Shown here piece by piece: positions 1-11,400 of a DNA stretch of 64,000 nucleotides (positions are counted from its first letter, which is position 1; each line of letters starts with the position of its first letter). The notes under the pieces were generated by a model, which had not been told where the DNA came from, searched no databases, and saw only the letters and a program-made list of their open reading frames with translations. This DNA comes from Aminobacter sp. J41 (GTDB taxonomy: Bacteria; Pseudomonadota; Alphaproteobacteria; Rhizobiales; Rhizobiaceae). The stretch is from the NCBI RefSeq assembly GCF_000526635.1, contig NZ_JAGL01000020.1, positions 16,978-80,977 on the forward strand, in the 5' to 3' direction. The position numbers were made by a program, and so were the translations under genes.

Positions 1-492
1 GGCGAGGTAGCTTGCCACCGCGAAAGTGCGGCGCAGGCCAACGATGTGGATCGTGCGCGCGCCTGCCAGCACGGTGACGGCCTTGCGCAACTTGTCTTGG
101 TCGATCGAGTGGGTGAGGTTTTCGATCGAGGCGCGGCCGGCCTCGGAAAATTCCGCGAGCAGGGCGGAAGGCGATTCGGCGCCGCCATTGCGTAAGCTCG
201 AAAGCCGGGTCGAGTAGTCCGGCCACTTCTGCGAATATTCCTCGCGGTAGAGCTTCTGCATCTGCGAGTAGCCGGAGAAGCCCATTTCTTGGCAGAAGCG
301 CATCATCGCCGAGGCCGGCACCTGCGCTCCGGCGGCAATGTCGGCTACGGTCGAAAATGCGATCTTGTCCGGGTTGCCCGCCACGTACTCCGCGCACTGC
401 TTGAGCCGCTTGGGCAGGCTGCCGCCGACACGGCGCAGCCGTTCCTGAAAGTCGGCCAGGCTCTTGGGGGCGGCGATTTCCTCGGCAGGCAT
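1..492 (-). CDS. iolR: MurR/RpiR-family transcriptional regulator, likely IolR (partial, C-terminus beyond window)
   Basis: The frame opens at ATG 492 and runs off the left edge after 164 codons, so only the N-terminal half is visible. Residues about 10-85 form an RpiR-type helix-turn-helix (FSTVADIAAGAQVPASAMMR, then FCQEMGFSGYSQMQ). The sugar-phosphate-binding SIS domain is just starting at the edge (TIHIVGLRRTFAVASYLA). Such regulators bind DNA as dimers and respond to phosphorylated sugars or polyols. It is divergent from an inositol dehydrogenase gene, and the 119-bp gap holds a GGAA-N6-TTCC site, the motif reported for rhizobial IolR. The family call is firm; the IolR assignment rests on this context. 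Confidence 0.85.
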   Translation of the reverse strand, partial: MPAEEIAAPKSLADFQERLRRVGGSLPKRLKQCAEYVAGNPDKIAFSTVADIAAGAQVPASAMMRFCQEMGFSGYSQMQKLYREEYSQKWPDYSTRLSSLRNGGAESPSALLAEFSEAGRASIENLTHSIDQDKLRKAVTVLAGARTIHIVGLRRTFAVASYLA

Positions 493-529
493 TGATGGTC
501 CCTTGACATGATCTATTTTCCCTGATTTT

Positions 530-543
530 GGAATATTCATTCC
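530..543. promoter_or_regulatory. Putative IolR operator, GGAA-N6-TTCC
   Basis: The palindrome GGAATATTCATTCC lies between the divergent RpiR-type regulator and iolG. It fits the GGAA-N6-TTCC motif described for the RpiR-type repressor IolR of Sinorhizobium meliloti. A TTGACA hexamer at 503-508 lies just upstream of it on the iolG side, so a bound repressor could cover the iolG promoter region. Confidence 0.6.
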
Positions 544-611
544 GTTTTCGCAAGCGGCGGTGATTGCCTGCTGTCGGTCATGCACAGACGGCGGAACTGA
601 GGGAGGACAGC

Positions 612-1616
612 GTGAGCATCAGATTTGCACTTCTCGGCGCCGGCCGCATCGGGCGCGTCCATGCAGCCGCAATCGCGGCGGATCCCGACGCCGTCCTCGC
701 TGCGGTTGCCGATCCGTTCAAGGAGGCGGCGGATGCCGTCATTGCTCGCTTCGGCGGCGACGCGCGTACCATCGACGAGATCGAGAAGGCGAACAACATC
801 GACGCCGTCGTCATTTGTACGCCGACCGACACCCACGCCGACCTGATCGAGCGCTTTGCCCGTGCCGGCAAGGCGATCTTCTGTGAAAAGCCGGTTGATC
901 TGTCGATTGCGCGCGTGCGCCAGTGCCTGAAGACTGTCGAGGAGACTGGCGCCACGCTGATGATCGGCTTCAACCGCCGCTTCGACCCGCATTTCCGCGC
1001 CGTCCGCAAGGCGATCGATGACGGCAGGATCGGCAATGTGGAGATGGTGCAGATCGTCTCGCGCGATCCCGGTCCGCCGCCGGCCAACTACATCACCTCG
1101 TCGGGCGGTATCTTCCGTGACATGACGATCCACGACTTCGATATGGCGCGCTTCCTGCTTGACGAGGAACCGGACACGGTGTTTGCAACCGCCTCCGTAC
1201 TGGTCGATCCCGAGATCGGGCGCCTCGGCGACTTCGACAGTGCGTCCGTGACGCTGACGACGGCTTCGGGCAAGCACTGCACGATCTCCAACTCGCGCCG
1301 CGCGGTCTATGGCTATGACCAGCGTATCGAGGTGCATGGCTCGAAGGGCGCGGTGTCGGCAGAGAACCAGCGTCCCGTTTCGATAGAGCTTGCTACGGCC
1401 GATGGCTACACGCGCCCGCCGCTGCACGACTTCTTCATGACCCGATACACGGCTGCCTATGCGGCCGAAATTGCCGCCTTCATCGCAGCGGTGAAGGAAA
1501 AGAAGAAGCCGTCGCCGTCGGGTGCCGACGGGCTCGCTGCCCTGTTGCTAGCGGAAGCTGCGCTGAAGTCCATTGCCGAGAAGCGGGCAGTGCTGCTCTC
1601 GGAAGTCGGCAACTGA
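612..1616 (+). CDS. iolG: Inositol 2-dehydrogenase (Gfo/Idh/MocA family)
   Basis: Predicted NAD-dependent oxidation of myo-inositol to scyllo-inosose, the first step of inositol catabolism in the cytosol. The start is taken as GTG 612, because GGGAGG lies just upstream and the product then begins at the Rossmann strand (SIRFALLGAGRIGRVH, residues 2-17); an in-frame ATG at 564 would add 16 residues with no family match. Key residues are GAGRIG at 9-14, the catalytic lysine of the CEKP motif near K93, and the D170/H174 pair in DMTIHDFDM. Its length of 334 residues is normal. It is divergent from the RpiR-type regulator and two bases upstream of a second Gfo/Idh/MocA gene, probably in one operon. 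Confusion with another polyol dehydrogenase of this family is possible. Confidence 0.85.
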   Translation: MSIRFALLGAGRIGRVHAAAIAADPDAVLAAVADPFKEAADAVIARFGGDARTIDEIEKANNIDAVVICTPTDTHADLIERFARAGKAIFCEKPVDLSIARVRQCLKTVEETGATLMIGFNRRFDPHFRAVRKAIDDGRIGNVEMVQIVSRDPGPPPANYITSSGGIFRDMTIHDFDMARFLLDEEPDTVFATASVLVDPEIGRLGDFDSASVTLTTASGKHCTISNSRRAVYGYDQRIEVHGSKGAVSAENQRPVSIELATADGYTRPPLHDFFMTRYTAAYAAEIAAFIAAVKEKKKPSPSGADGLAALLLAEAALKSIAEKRAVLLSEVGN

Positions 1617-1618
1617 CC

Positions 1619-2731
1619 ATGGACAGCGTCGGCATCGGTCTCATCGGCACCGGCTTCATGGGCAAGTGCCATGCGCTCGCCTATGGCGCGGTTAAGGCGG
1701 TCTTCGGAGATGTTCCGACGCCGCGGCTCGAGCTTTTGTGCGAGATGCCGGCCGACAAGGCGAGGTCGATGGCACAGCAGTTCGGCTTTGCCCGCTCGAC
1801 GGACGATTGGCGCGAGCTGATCAATGATCCGGCGGTCGACATCGTCTGCGTCACCACGCCCAACAAGCTGCACGCCGAGATCGCGATTGCCGCGCTGGAG
1901 GCGGGCAAGCACGTCCACTGCGAGAAGCCGATGGCGCTGACGCTTGCCGAGGCCGAGGCAATGGCGCGTGCAGCCGTGATCGCGAAGGGCAAGACGATCG
2001 TCGGCTACAACTACATTCGCAATCCCGCCTTCCAGCATGCGCGCAAGCTGATCGAGGAAGGCGCGATCGGCCGGGTGATCCACTTCCGCGGCTTCGTCGA
2101 TGAAGACTACCAGGCGGACCCCGAGCTGCCGTGGACGTGGCGCGCGACCAAGGCCGAAGCTGGCCTTGGCGCGCTCGGCGATCTCGGCTGCCACATGATC
2201 AGCATGGCGGTCGAGCTGATGGGCCCGATCCGCAGCGTGATCGGCGACATTCGCACGGTGCATGCCACGCGCCCGTCGGCGGATGACGGCACCCACAAGC
2301 CCGTGGAGAACGAGGACATCGCGTCTGCGATCCTCGAATTCGAAAGCGGCGTGCAGGGGCTGTTCTCGACCTCGCGTTCGGCCTGGGGCCGCAAGAACTA
2401 CATGGCGGTCGAGGTGCATGGCACGCAGGGCATGATCTGCTTCGACCAGGAGCGGATGAACGAGCTGCGGCTTTATCAGAACGCCGGGGACAAGTCGGTA
2501 CAGGGTTATCGCACCATCATGACCGGGCCGGTGCATGAGCCGTATGGCAATTTTGTCCCGGCACCGGGCCACCAGATCGGCTTCAACGATCTCAAGACGA
2601 TCGAGGCGGCGAGCTTCTTGCGCGCAATTGCGGGCGGGTCCGAGGCATATCCGTCGTTCCAGCAGGCGCTCGAGTTCGAGCGTGTTATCCACGCGATCGC
2701 GAACTCGAACGGCCAGCGCATCGTCCTCTGA
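1619..2731 (+). CDS. Gfo/Idh/MocA family oxidoreductase
   Basis: A second NAD(P)-dependent sugar or polyol dehydrogenase, 370 residues, starting two bases after iolG and so probably co-transcribed. The N-terminus carries the nucleotide-binding motif GLIGTGFMGKCHA (residues 7-19). The HCEKPMAL motif holds the expected catalytic lysine, and LGDLGCHMISMA is the family's C-domain active-site segment. The sequence WTWRATKAEAGLGAL resembles dehydrogenases in inositol and other polyol loci. The substrate cannot be read from the sequence; an inositol stereoisomer or a ketoinositol intermediate is a reasonable guess from the neighbours. Confidence 0.85.
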   Translation: MDSVGIGLIGTGFMGKCHALAYGAVKAVFGDVPTPRLELLCEMPADKARSMAQQFGFARSTDDWRELINDPAVDIVCVTTPNKLHAEIAIAALEAGKHVHCEKPMALTLAEAEAMARAAVIAKGKTIVGYNYIRNPAFQHARKLIEEGAIGRVIHFRGFVDEDYQADPELPWTWRATKAEAGLGALGDLGCHMISMAVELMGPIRSVIGDIRTVHATRPSADDGTHKPVENEDIASAILEFESGVQGLFSTSRSAWGRKNYMAVEVHGTQGMICFDQERMNELRLYQNAGDKSVQGYRTIMTGPVHEPYGNFVPAPGHQIGFNDLKTIEAASFLRAIAGGSEAYPSFQQALEFERVIHAIANSNGQRIVL

Positions 2732-2975
2732 GATGCTGGCGATGCCCCCTGCCGCTTTGGCAGAGCGGTTCCATAATACAGATTATCCGATAAACTTGCC
2801 TGATCTTCAGTGACTGGGAGGCGCGCCCTGTCGCCTCTTCCTTCCCCCTCCCGTCGGTTCTGACAACCAGAAATTGACAATATCCTTTTGAGCTATGGCC
2901 CCACCGCCCCCAAGCGAGTAGGCTACGCCTCCGCATTTTTTGTAGATTCGACCCGTTCGTACGAGGGAGCGAGAG

Positions 2976-4103
<1,128 letters not shown>

Positions 4104-4111
4104 CCGGATCA

Positions 4112-4579
4112 ATGCCCGCGATCTATGTCGATGCGGATGCGTGTCCGGTGAAGGACGAGGCGGCGAAGGTCGCCGCCCGTCATGAACTCGTGATCACTTT
4201 CGTGTCGAATGGCGGCCTGAAGCCGTCGCGCGATCCGCTGGTGCGGCATGTCGTGGTGCCCGCTGGCGCCGATGCTGCCGACGACTGGATCGTCGAGCAC
4301 GCTGTGGCGAACGACATTGCCGTCACCGCCGACGTTCCGCTCGCCAAGCGCCTTGTCGAAAAGGGCGTGCATGTGCTGGGGCCGACGGGCCGCGCCTTCA
4401 CACCCGAGACGATCGGCATGGCGGTCGCCATGCGGGATCTGAAGCAGCATCTTCGCGAAACCGGCGAGATCAAGGGCTTCAATCCGGGCTTTTCCGCCCG
4501 CGACCGCTCGGCATTCTTGTCCGCGTTGGACCAGGCTGTGCGCCGGGCGCTGCGCTCGGCACAGACAGACAACGATTGA
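4112..4579 (+). CDS. UPF0178 (YaiI/YqxD, DUF188) family protein
   Basis: A 155-residue cytosolic protein of unknown function. It opens with the family hallmark YVDADACPVKDEAAKVAARH (residues 5-24) and has a second acidic cluster in ADAADDWIVEHA. The family has a PIN-like fold with conserved acidic residues, so a nuclease activity is suspected but not established. It lies 8 bases after frmA and 7 bases before fghA on the same strand, so it is probably co-transcribed with the formaldehyde pathway genes. Confidence 0.85.
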   Translation: MPAIYVDADACPVKDEAAKVAARHELVITFVSNGGLKPSRDPLVRHVVVPAGADAADDWIVEHAVANDIAVTADVPLAKRLVEKGVHVLGPTGRAFTPETIGMAVAMRDLKQHLRETGEIKGFNPGFSARDRSAFLSALDQAVRRALRSAQTDND

Positions 4580-4586
4580 GGTAGCC

Positions 4587-5423
4587 ATGAAAACCGTTTC
4601 CACCGCGAAATCCTTCGGCGGCGTCCAGGGCGTCTATACGCATACCTCCGAGGTTTGCGCCTGCGACATGACCTTTGCGGTCTTCGTGCCGCCGCAGGCA
4701 AAGGACGGAAACAAGGTTCCGGTCCTCTGGTACCTGTCGGGCCTCACCTGCACCCATGCCAACGTGATGGATAAGGGCGAATACCGGCGCATGGCAGCCG
4801 AGCTCGGCCTGATCATCGTCTGCCCGGATACCAGCCCGCGCGGCGATGACGTTGCTGATGAGCCGGACAATTGGCAGTTCGGCAAGGGCGCAGGCTTCTA
4901 CGTCGATGCCACGCAGGCTCCCTACTCCCGGCACTACCGGATGTATTCTTACGTCACGAAGGAACTGCCGGCACTGATCGCGAAGGAATTCCCGGCCGAC
5001 ATGAGCCGCCAGGGCATCTTCGGCCACTCGATGGGCGGCCATGGCGCGCTGACTATCGCGCTGAAGCATCCGGACCGCTTCAAGTCCTGCTCGGCTTTCG
5101 CGCCGATCGTCGAACCGTCGACGGCAGGCTGGTCGAAGCCGGCGCTGGAAAAATATCTCGGCACGGATCAGATCGCCTGGCGCGATTACGACACCGTGGC
5201 GCTCATCAAGGACGGTAAGCGCTTCCCGGAATTTTTGGTCGACCAGGGCACCGCCGACGGCTTCCTCAATGAAGGCCTGCGGCCGTGGCTCCTCGAAGAT
5301 GCGGTGAAGGGAACGGACATCCGCCTCACCCTGCGCATGCAGGATGGCTATGACCACTCCTACTACTTCATCTCCACCTTCATGGACGATCATCTGCGCT
5401 GGCACGCCGAGCGGCTGGGCTAA
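4587..5423 (+). CDS. fghA: S-formylglutathione hydrolase
   Basis: Hydrolyses S-formylglutathione to formate and glutathione, completing formaldehyde oxidation begun by the upstream frmA. The 278-residue alpha/beta hydrolase carries the nucleophile elbow GHSMGG with the serine at 148. The C-terminal QDGYDHSYYFISTFMDDH supplies the catalytic histidine, and LSGLTCTHANVM is a family signature near residue 50. ATG 4587 is preceded by GAGGTAGCC. A bidirectional terminator hairpin follows at 5443-5473. Confidence 0.95.
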   Translation: MKTVSTAKSFGGVQGVYTHTSEVCACDMTFAVFVPPQAKDGNKVPVLWYLSGLTCTHANVMDKGEYRRMAAELGLIIVCPDTSPRGDDVADEPDNWQFGKGAGFYVDATQAPYSRHYRMYSYVTKELPALIAKEFPADMSRQGIFGHSMGGHGALTIALKHPDRFKSCSAFAPIVEPSTAGWSKPALEKYLGTDQIAWRDYDTVALIKDGKRFPEFLVDQGTADGFLNEGLRPWLLEDAVKGTDIRLTLRMQDGYDHSYYFISTFMDDHLRWHAERLG

Positions 5424-5442
5424 AGGCAGGTTGCCGACCAAG

Positions 5443-5473
5443 AAAAAGGGCCGGGCAGCTGATGCGCCCGGCC
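5443..5473. terminator. Bidirectional intrinsic terminator between fghA and catalase
   Basis: GGCCGGGC (5449-5456) pairs with GCCCGGCC (5466-5473) around a 9-base loop. Read on the minus strand the stem is followed by a run of Ts (AAAAA at 5443-5447 on the plus strand), so it terminates the catalase gene well. The plus-strand side, GTTCTGTTT, is a weaker tail for fghA. Confidence 0.8.
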
Positions 5474-5486
5474 GTTCTGTTTCAGG

Positions 5487-6998
5487 CTATTCGGCGGCCG
5501 ACTTGCCGGCCTCGCCCATGCCTTCCGCGGGCTTCGGCGCGGATCCATGTCGCACCTTCTGCTCGATGCGGGAGCCGACGTCCGGATCGATGCTCTTCCA
5601 GTATTGGAACGCCCGGCTCAGCACCGGTTCGCGCACGCCACCGAGCAGGCTGCCAGCCACCGTGTCGACGAGCGCTGCCCGTTCCGCATCGTCCATGACC
5701 TCGCGCACAAGCGCTCCCGGCTGGCTGAAGTCATCGTCGTCCGCGCGCAGCGTATAGGCGTTGCGTACCAGCTCGCCGTCCGTCTCCCAGCCGTCTTCCA
5801 TCCGCCCGGTCTGGTCGGCCCACGGGCGGCCATAGCTGTTGGTCGCGTAGACCGGCGCGCTGCCACTGTGGTGATAGGCCATCTGGCCGTCGAACATGTA
5901 GGTGTTCACCGGCACTTTCGGCTGGTTCACCGGCAGCTGGTGGAAGTTGGTGCCAATCCGGTTGCGCTGGGCGTCGTTGTAGGCAAAGGCGCGGCCGAGT
6001 AGCATCTTGTCCGGCGACAGGCCGATGCCGGGAACGGTGTTGCCCGGCGAGAAAGCAGCCTGCTCGATCTGAGCGAAGAAGTTCTCGGGATTGCGGTTGA
6101 GCCGCATGGTGCCAACCCGGATCAGCGGGTAGTCGCGGTGCGGCCAGACCTTGGTGAGGTCGAACGGATTGAAGCGGTAGGTCTTCGCGTCCTCGTACGG
6201 CATGACCTGCACCGAGAGCGTCCAGCTCGGATGCTCCCCGCGCTGGATCGCCTCGAAAAGGTCGCGGCGGTGATAGTCCGCGTCTTCGCCGGCCATCTGT
6301 GCGGCTTCCGCGTTCGAGAAGAACGCCATGCCCTGGTCGGTGTGGAAGTGATACTTGACGAAGAAGCGCTCACCCCGGGCATTGACCCACATGTAGGTGT
6401 GGGAGCCATAGCCGTTCATCTGCCGCCAGGTGCGTGGCAGGCCACGCACGCCCATGAGGTAGGTCACCTGGTGCGCGCTCTCGGGATTGTTGGTCCAGAA
6501 ATCCCACTGCATGTTGTTGTCGCGGAGCCCTGAGTCCGGCAGCCGCTTCTGGCTACGGATGAAGTGCGGGAACTTCATCGGGTCGCGCACGAAGAAAATC
6601 GGCGTGTTGTTGCCGACGAGGTCGTAGTTGCCTTCGCTGGTGTAAAACTTCAGCGAGAAACCGCGCACGTCGCGCCAGGTGTCGGGGCTGCCCATCTCGC
6701 CCGCGACCGTTGAGAAGCGAGCGAGCATTTCGGTCTGAGCGCCCTTCTGAAACAGCGCCGCCTTGGTGAACTGCGACACGTCCTCGGTCGTCTCGAAGAC
6801 GCCGAAGGCGCCTGAGCCCTTAGCGTGGGGCTGGCGCTCCGGCACTTTCTCGCGGTTGAAGTGGGCCATCTGCTCGAGGAAATGGACGTCGTGCAGGAGG
6901 ATCGGGCCGTCGGGCCCGACCGTCAGCGAATTTCGATCGCTGCGCGCAGGCGCTCCGGTGCTCATGGTTGAGCCCGAAGCCTCAGTCTTCCAGGACAT
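5487..6998 (-). CDS. katA: Catalase (haem, small-subunit type)
   Basis: Disproportionates hydrogen peroxide to water and oxygen. The start is placed at ATG 6998 because AAAGGAACC sits seven bases upstream; an in-frame ATG at 7124 would add 42 residues unlike the family. The resulting 503 residues match small-subunit catalases. The catalytic histidine lies in [10 protein letters not shown], the essential asparagine in [12 protein letters not shown], and the haem-ligand tyrosine in the R-x-F-x-Y motif [16 protein letters not shown]. It is oriented against the formaldehyde genes and shares a terminator with fghA. I see no adjacent OxyR-type regulator. Confidence 0.93.
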   Translation of the reverse strand: MSWKTEASGSTMSTGAPARSDRNSLTVGPDGPILLHDVHFLEQMAHFNREKVPERQPHAKGSGAFGVFETTEDVSQFTKAALFQKGAQTEMLARFSTVAGEMGSPDTWRDVRGFSLKFYTSEGNYDLVGNNTPIFFVRDPMKFPHFIRSQKRLPDSGLRDNNMQWDFWTNNPESAHQVTYLMGVRGLPRTWRQMNGYGSHTYMWVNARGERFFVKYHFHTDQGMAFFSNAEAAQMAGEDADYHRRDLFEAIQRGEHPSWTLSVQVMPYEDAKTYRFNPFDLTKVWPHRDYPLIRVGTMRLNRNPENFFAQIEQAAFSPGNTVPGIGLSPDKMLLGRAFAYNDAQRNRIGTNFHQLPVNQPKVPVNTYMFDGQMAYHHSGSAPVYATNSYGRPWADQTGRMEDGWETDGELVRNAYTLRADDDDFSQPGALVREVMDDAERAALVDTVAGSLLGGVREPVLSRAFQYWKSIDPDVGSRIEQKVRHGSAPKPAEGMGEAGKSAAE

Positions 6999-7190
6999 GG
7001 CTGGTTCCTTTCTCGTCCAATAGCAGCGGGTTAAGTCGTGGCGGACGGAGAAGTTCCGGGAAACGGCAGTACGAGCGGACCGAAACCTTGCGGTTTCCTG
7101 TGCATGACCTGATCGCTGCCGCAAATGGCACGGCGAAACGGTCTACGGTGCTTACCGAACCTTGCAGGGAATGAAACGGGCAGCACCGCG

Positions 7191-8462
7191 ATGGCATTTC
7201 GCTTCGTCCACACGGCGGACCTTCACCTCGATTCACCGCTGCGCTCGCTGGCGATGCGCAACAGCGACCTCGCCGAGCTGATCGGTAACTCAACGCGGCA
7301 GGCGCTGGTGTCGATCGTGGACCTGTGTATCGAGGAGCGGGTCGACGCCCTCATCATCGCCGGCGATCTTTATGACGGCGACCAAACTTCGATGAAGACG
7401 GCGCGGTTCCTGGCAACGCAGATGCAGCGCCTGCACGAGGCGGGGATCTCCACCTTCGTTATCCGAGGCAACCATGATGCGCTGTCCCGCATCACACAGG
7501 AGCTGGTGTTCCCGCCTTCGGTGAAAGTGTTTGGTGGCCGTGCCGAGGCGGTAGAACTCAAGCGTGACTATCTCAGCATCCACGTCCATGGGCTAAGCTT
7601 TGCGAAGCCCCACGCGCCGGAAAGCCTGCTCGAAAAGTACCGCCGCCCCCTCCCCGACGCGGTCAATATCGGCGTCATGCACACGAGCCTTGCCGGTGCG
7701 AACGGCCATGACCTCTACGCGCCGTGCAAGGTGGCAGACCTGCATGGCTGGGGTTTCGACTACTGGGCGCTGGGTCATGTGCATGCGCGCGCACTGCACG
7801 AGGGCGAACGGTCCGTGATCATGCCAGGCATGCCCCAGGGACGCGACATCAACGAGGGCGGCGAGAAGACTGTCTCACTCGTCACCATCCATGATGACCG
7901 CCGCGTCACGGTCGAGGAACGGCTCACCAGCATCGCCCAGTTCGAACGGATCACTGCGGATTTGTCCTCGGCCGTCACCTGGCGTGAGGCGGTCGATCTT
8001 GTCGAGCAGGCTCTGGCAGATGCCCGCGCGCGTACCCGCTCCGACCATCTGGTTGGACGGCTCAGGATCACCGGCTCCACGCCGCTGTCGTGGACGCTGC
8101 GCCGCGATCGCGACCTGCTGCTGGCCGAGGCCGAACAGCGCGCCGAGGGGCTTGGCCGTACCTGGATCGAAAAGCTCGAGATCTCCATCTCTTCCCCTGC
8201 CGAGACGGCATCCCGCAGCAACAGCGCCGACCCGCTGCTCGAACTCCACCAGCTGATGCGCGAGACTGTTATCGGCCAGCATAGCGTGCGCGACGCGGTG
8301 CGCGACCTGGTAAAGGAAGTCCGCGACGATCTGCCGGCCGAGGCGCGCAGCTTCAGCGGCAGCGACGAAGCCGAATTCGAGGCGCTGGTCGATCAGCTGC
8401 TCGCAGAAGGCAGCGAGGACATTCTGGCGCGCCTGCGGCTTGAGGCGCCGGAGGCCGCCTGA
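7191..8462 (+). CDS. Metallophosphoesterase, SbcD/Mre11-like exonuclease (YhaO-like)
   Basis: Predicted DNA exonuclease subunit of 423 residues. The N-terminus holds the calcineurin-like phosphoesterase motifs in order: FVHTADLHLDS (D-x-H), IIAGDLYDGDQ (GD), VIRGNHDAL (GNHD), IGVMHTSLAG and ALGHVHARAL (GH-x-H). The C-terminal 200 residues form a domain typical of YhaO-like proteins that contact a partner ATPase. The start at ATG 7191 puts the first beta strand at the N-terminus; the in-frame ATG at 7125 lies in the catalase promoter region. Its stop overlaps the ATG of the large ATPase gene by one base, so the two form a translationally coupled pair resembling Bacillus YhaO/YhaN and functionally recalling SbcCD/Mre11-Rad50. 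Confidence 0.85.
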   Translation: MAFRFVHTADLHLDSPLRSLAMRNSDLAELIGNSTRQALVSIVDLCIEERVDALIIAGDLYDGDQTSMKTARFLATQMQRLHEAGISTFVIRGNHDALSRITQELVFPPSVKVFGGRAEAVELKRDYLSIHVHGLSFAKPHAPESLLEKYRRPLPDAVNIGVMHTSLAGANGHDLYAPCKVADLHGWGFDYWALGHVHARALHEGERSVIMPGMPQGRDINEGGEKTVSLVTIHDDRRVTVEERLTSIAQFERITADLSSAVTWREAVDLVEQALADARARTRSDHLVGRLRITGSTPLSWTLRRDRDLLLAEAEQRAEGLGRTWIEKLEISISSPAETASRSNSADPLLELHQLMRETVIGQHSVRDAVRDLVKEVRDDLPAEARSFSGSDEAEFEALVDQLLAEGSEDILARLRLEAPEAA

Positions 8463-11400
8463 TGCGTCTCAGACGTCTCGACCTGACCCGATACGGGAAG
8501 TTCACCGACTATTCCATCGACTTCGGCGAGCGCGTGTCCGACAAGCCGGATCTGCACATCGTCTACGGCCTCAACGAGGCCGGCAAGTCGACCTCGCTGT
8601 CGGCCTATCTCGACCTCCTGTTTGGTATCGAGGAGCGTACTCGATACGGGTTCCTGCATCAGGGAAAGGCGATGGAGGTGGGCGGCTGCCTCGAGTTCGG
8701 CGGCGAGGCGCACGAGTTCAAGCGGGTCAAGCAGCGCGCTAACTCGCTGCTCGATGCGCAGGGCCAGCCGGTCAACGAGGCGGTTCTCAGCGTGCCGCTG
8801 GCTGGCCTCACGCGCGATGCCTACCGCATGATGTTCTCGCTTGACGACCAGACGCTGGAGGATGGCGGCAACGCCATCCTCGAAAGCCGCGGCGACCTTG
8901 GCGAGCTGCTGTTTTCGGCGAGCGCCGGGCTCGCCGGTACCAGTGCCGTGCTCGAGAAGACGATGGAGGAGGCGCTTTCCATCTTCCGCAAGCGGGCGAG
9001 CAGCACCACCATTGCGGGGCTCAAGCGCCGGATGGCCGAACTGAAGGCGCGCCGGGACGAGACCGATACACAAGCCTCCGCCTATGCGTCGCTCAAGGCC
9101 GAGCTTCAGCGCGCCGAGGCCGCTTATGAGGAGGTCATGCGCGAGATCGGCACGGCGCGCACGCGCCAGGAGCAGATCGCGCGGATGCTGCGCGCGCATC
9201 CGCTGGCGGGCGATTACGGCCGCCTGGAGGAGAGCCTTGCTGCCTATGCGGAAGTCCCTCGCCCGCCGGCCGAGTGGTCGCACGCGCTGCCCGAACTCAT
9301 TGATGCGGAAGCACGGCTGCAGACGAAGCGCGCGGGGCTCGACCAGCGTGAAGCGCGGATTCGCGACGAGATTGATGCGCTCACCGTCGACGAGCGGCTG
9401 CTCGAGCTCGACCACCGCATCGAGCGCCTGTCGGAAGCGGCTGCACGATATACGACGGCCGAGGAAGATCTGCCCAAGCGTAAGTCGCAGCTTTCCGAAC
9501 AGAAGATCAGGGTCGACCTGATCCGGACGGCGCTGGGCAAGCGTGACGTGGCCGATCCGATGACGCTGGTCGTTCCAGCCGCGACGATCGGCATGCTGCG
9601 CGAGCTGCTCGCCGAAAAGAACGGCATCGATGTTGCGCTCCGCGCCGCCGAGAAGGAGTTCGAGAACGGCGAACAGGTGCTGGAAGACGCACAGGCGGAG
9701 CTGAAGGGGCTGGAGGGGGGCGGCGTGCTGGATGCGATTACCGTGGCCCGCCTGCAGGCGTCGCTCCTCCGCATCCGGCGGGGTGATCTTGCGGCCGAGC
9801 TACGGCTCGCGGAACGTTCACTTGCCGAGAAGGTGCGGGCTTTCGAAGAAGCGGCAAGCGCTCTGCAGCCGTGGAGCGGTACCGGAGAAGAACTGAAGGC
9901 CATCCGCCTTCCGGATGCCGCGCGGCTTGAAGCATGGCGTTCGGGTGCCGACGCTCTACAGAAGCGCCGCGCGGCAGCGCTCGACCGCAAGCGGGAGCTG
10001 GAGACGAGGCTCGCTGAAGATAAGGCTCGCATCGAGGTCCTGCGCAGTGTGGGCAGCGTCATCGGCGACGAGGAAGCGGAAGCGCTGATGGCCCAGCGCA
10101 ACGTCGCGTGGGCAAAGCATCTCCAAGCGCTTGACCGCGAGACGGCAGTGCACTTCGAACAGCGTATGCATGCGGTGGATGAGGCCGCTGATGCCCGGCT
10201 CAAGGCCAGCAAGGAGCTGGAGGAACTGCGCGCTTCGACCGCCGCAAGCGCCGTCACCTCGGCGGCCATTGAGCGGCAGGACGCGCTGCTGAGCGAAGCG
10301 GATGAGGAGCTAGCGCAGTTGAGGGCGGAGATCGTGGCTGAAGCGCCGGCGGCGCTCCCCCTCCCCTCTGAAGCACTCATCGCAGGTCTTCTCGCCACCT
10401 TCGAACGCTGGTCGCGCGATCATGCCAAGGCCGTTGCCGCGTGGGATGCGCTGCAGGCAGCGCAGCGCGCGGCAGACGAAGCTCGCGCGGCGGCCGACGC
10501 TGAACGGGAGGCGCTGGCCGGGGCGCTTGAGAATACCGGCATGGAAGCCAGCGGCCTTGCCTTGTCCGAACTCGTGCAGGCGGCTGAAAACCTCATATCC
10601 GCGCACAACACCGCGTACACCAAGCGGGCAACGATCGAGAAACAGGTTGCAGACCTGACGCGAAATCTCGTCTCGCGCCAGCGGGAGCTTGATCAGGCGA
10701 GGGCTGCATCCGAAGACTGGCAGGGCCGCTGGAAGAGCGCTCTCGATCAGACCTGGTTCGCCGGGATGGAGGAGGCACCAGGCGCCGTGCGTGAGCTGCT
10801 CGATGCGCTGACGGAACTTCCCGTTGCGCTGAAGGAGTATGCCGGCACGCAGCATCGCATCGACGCGATGGAAGCAGACCGCGCAGAATTTGTGAATGCT
10901 GTCGCCGACATCTGCGATGCCCTTGGCGAGCCATTCGATCAATCGCGCCCGGTTGATGCCGCCCGCGCCCTGATTCGGCGCCGGGACGAGGCACGGCAGA
11001 CGAGGGAGCGGCGCGAGGAAAAGCTCGCGGAGCTTGCGGCGGTCGCGGACGAACGCGAGGAACTGGGGCAGCAAATTGCGCTGCACGAGACGCGCCGCAA
11101 CGAGATGACCTCTTTTTTCGATGTCGAGTCGATTACCGAGCTGCGTCAGGCGCTGGAGCTTGCTGGGCAGCGCGACCGCCTGGTCGAGGAACGCGACCGG
11201 CTGGCGCGGCAGATCATTGCCGAGACGCAGGAAGAAACACTTGAGGCCGCTCTTTCAGCGATTTGCGGGGCGGACATTGCCGAGCTGCAGCGCGAGCAGG
11301 CAGAGCTTGCGGTCCGCATCGAGAACCTGGATGAGCGCGCGAAGACGCTGTTTGCGGATCGCACCCGTGCGCAGGACCGCCTTGATGCCATTGGCGGTGA

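Noticed and set aside
2874..2899. TTGACA hexamer before frmA
   Set aside because: The only TAT-like -10 candidate is 14 bases away, too short for a sigma-70 promoter; no confident promoter can be placed.
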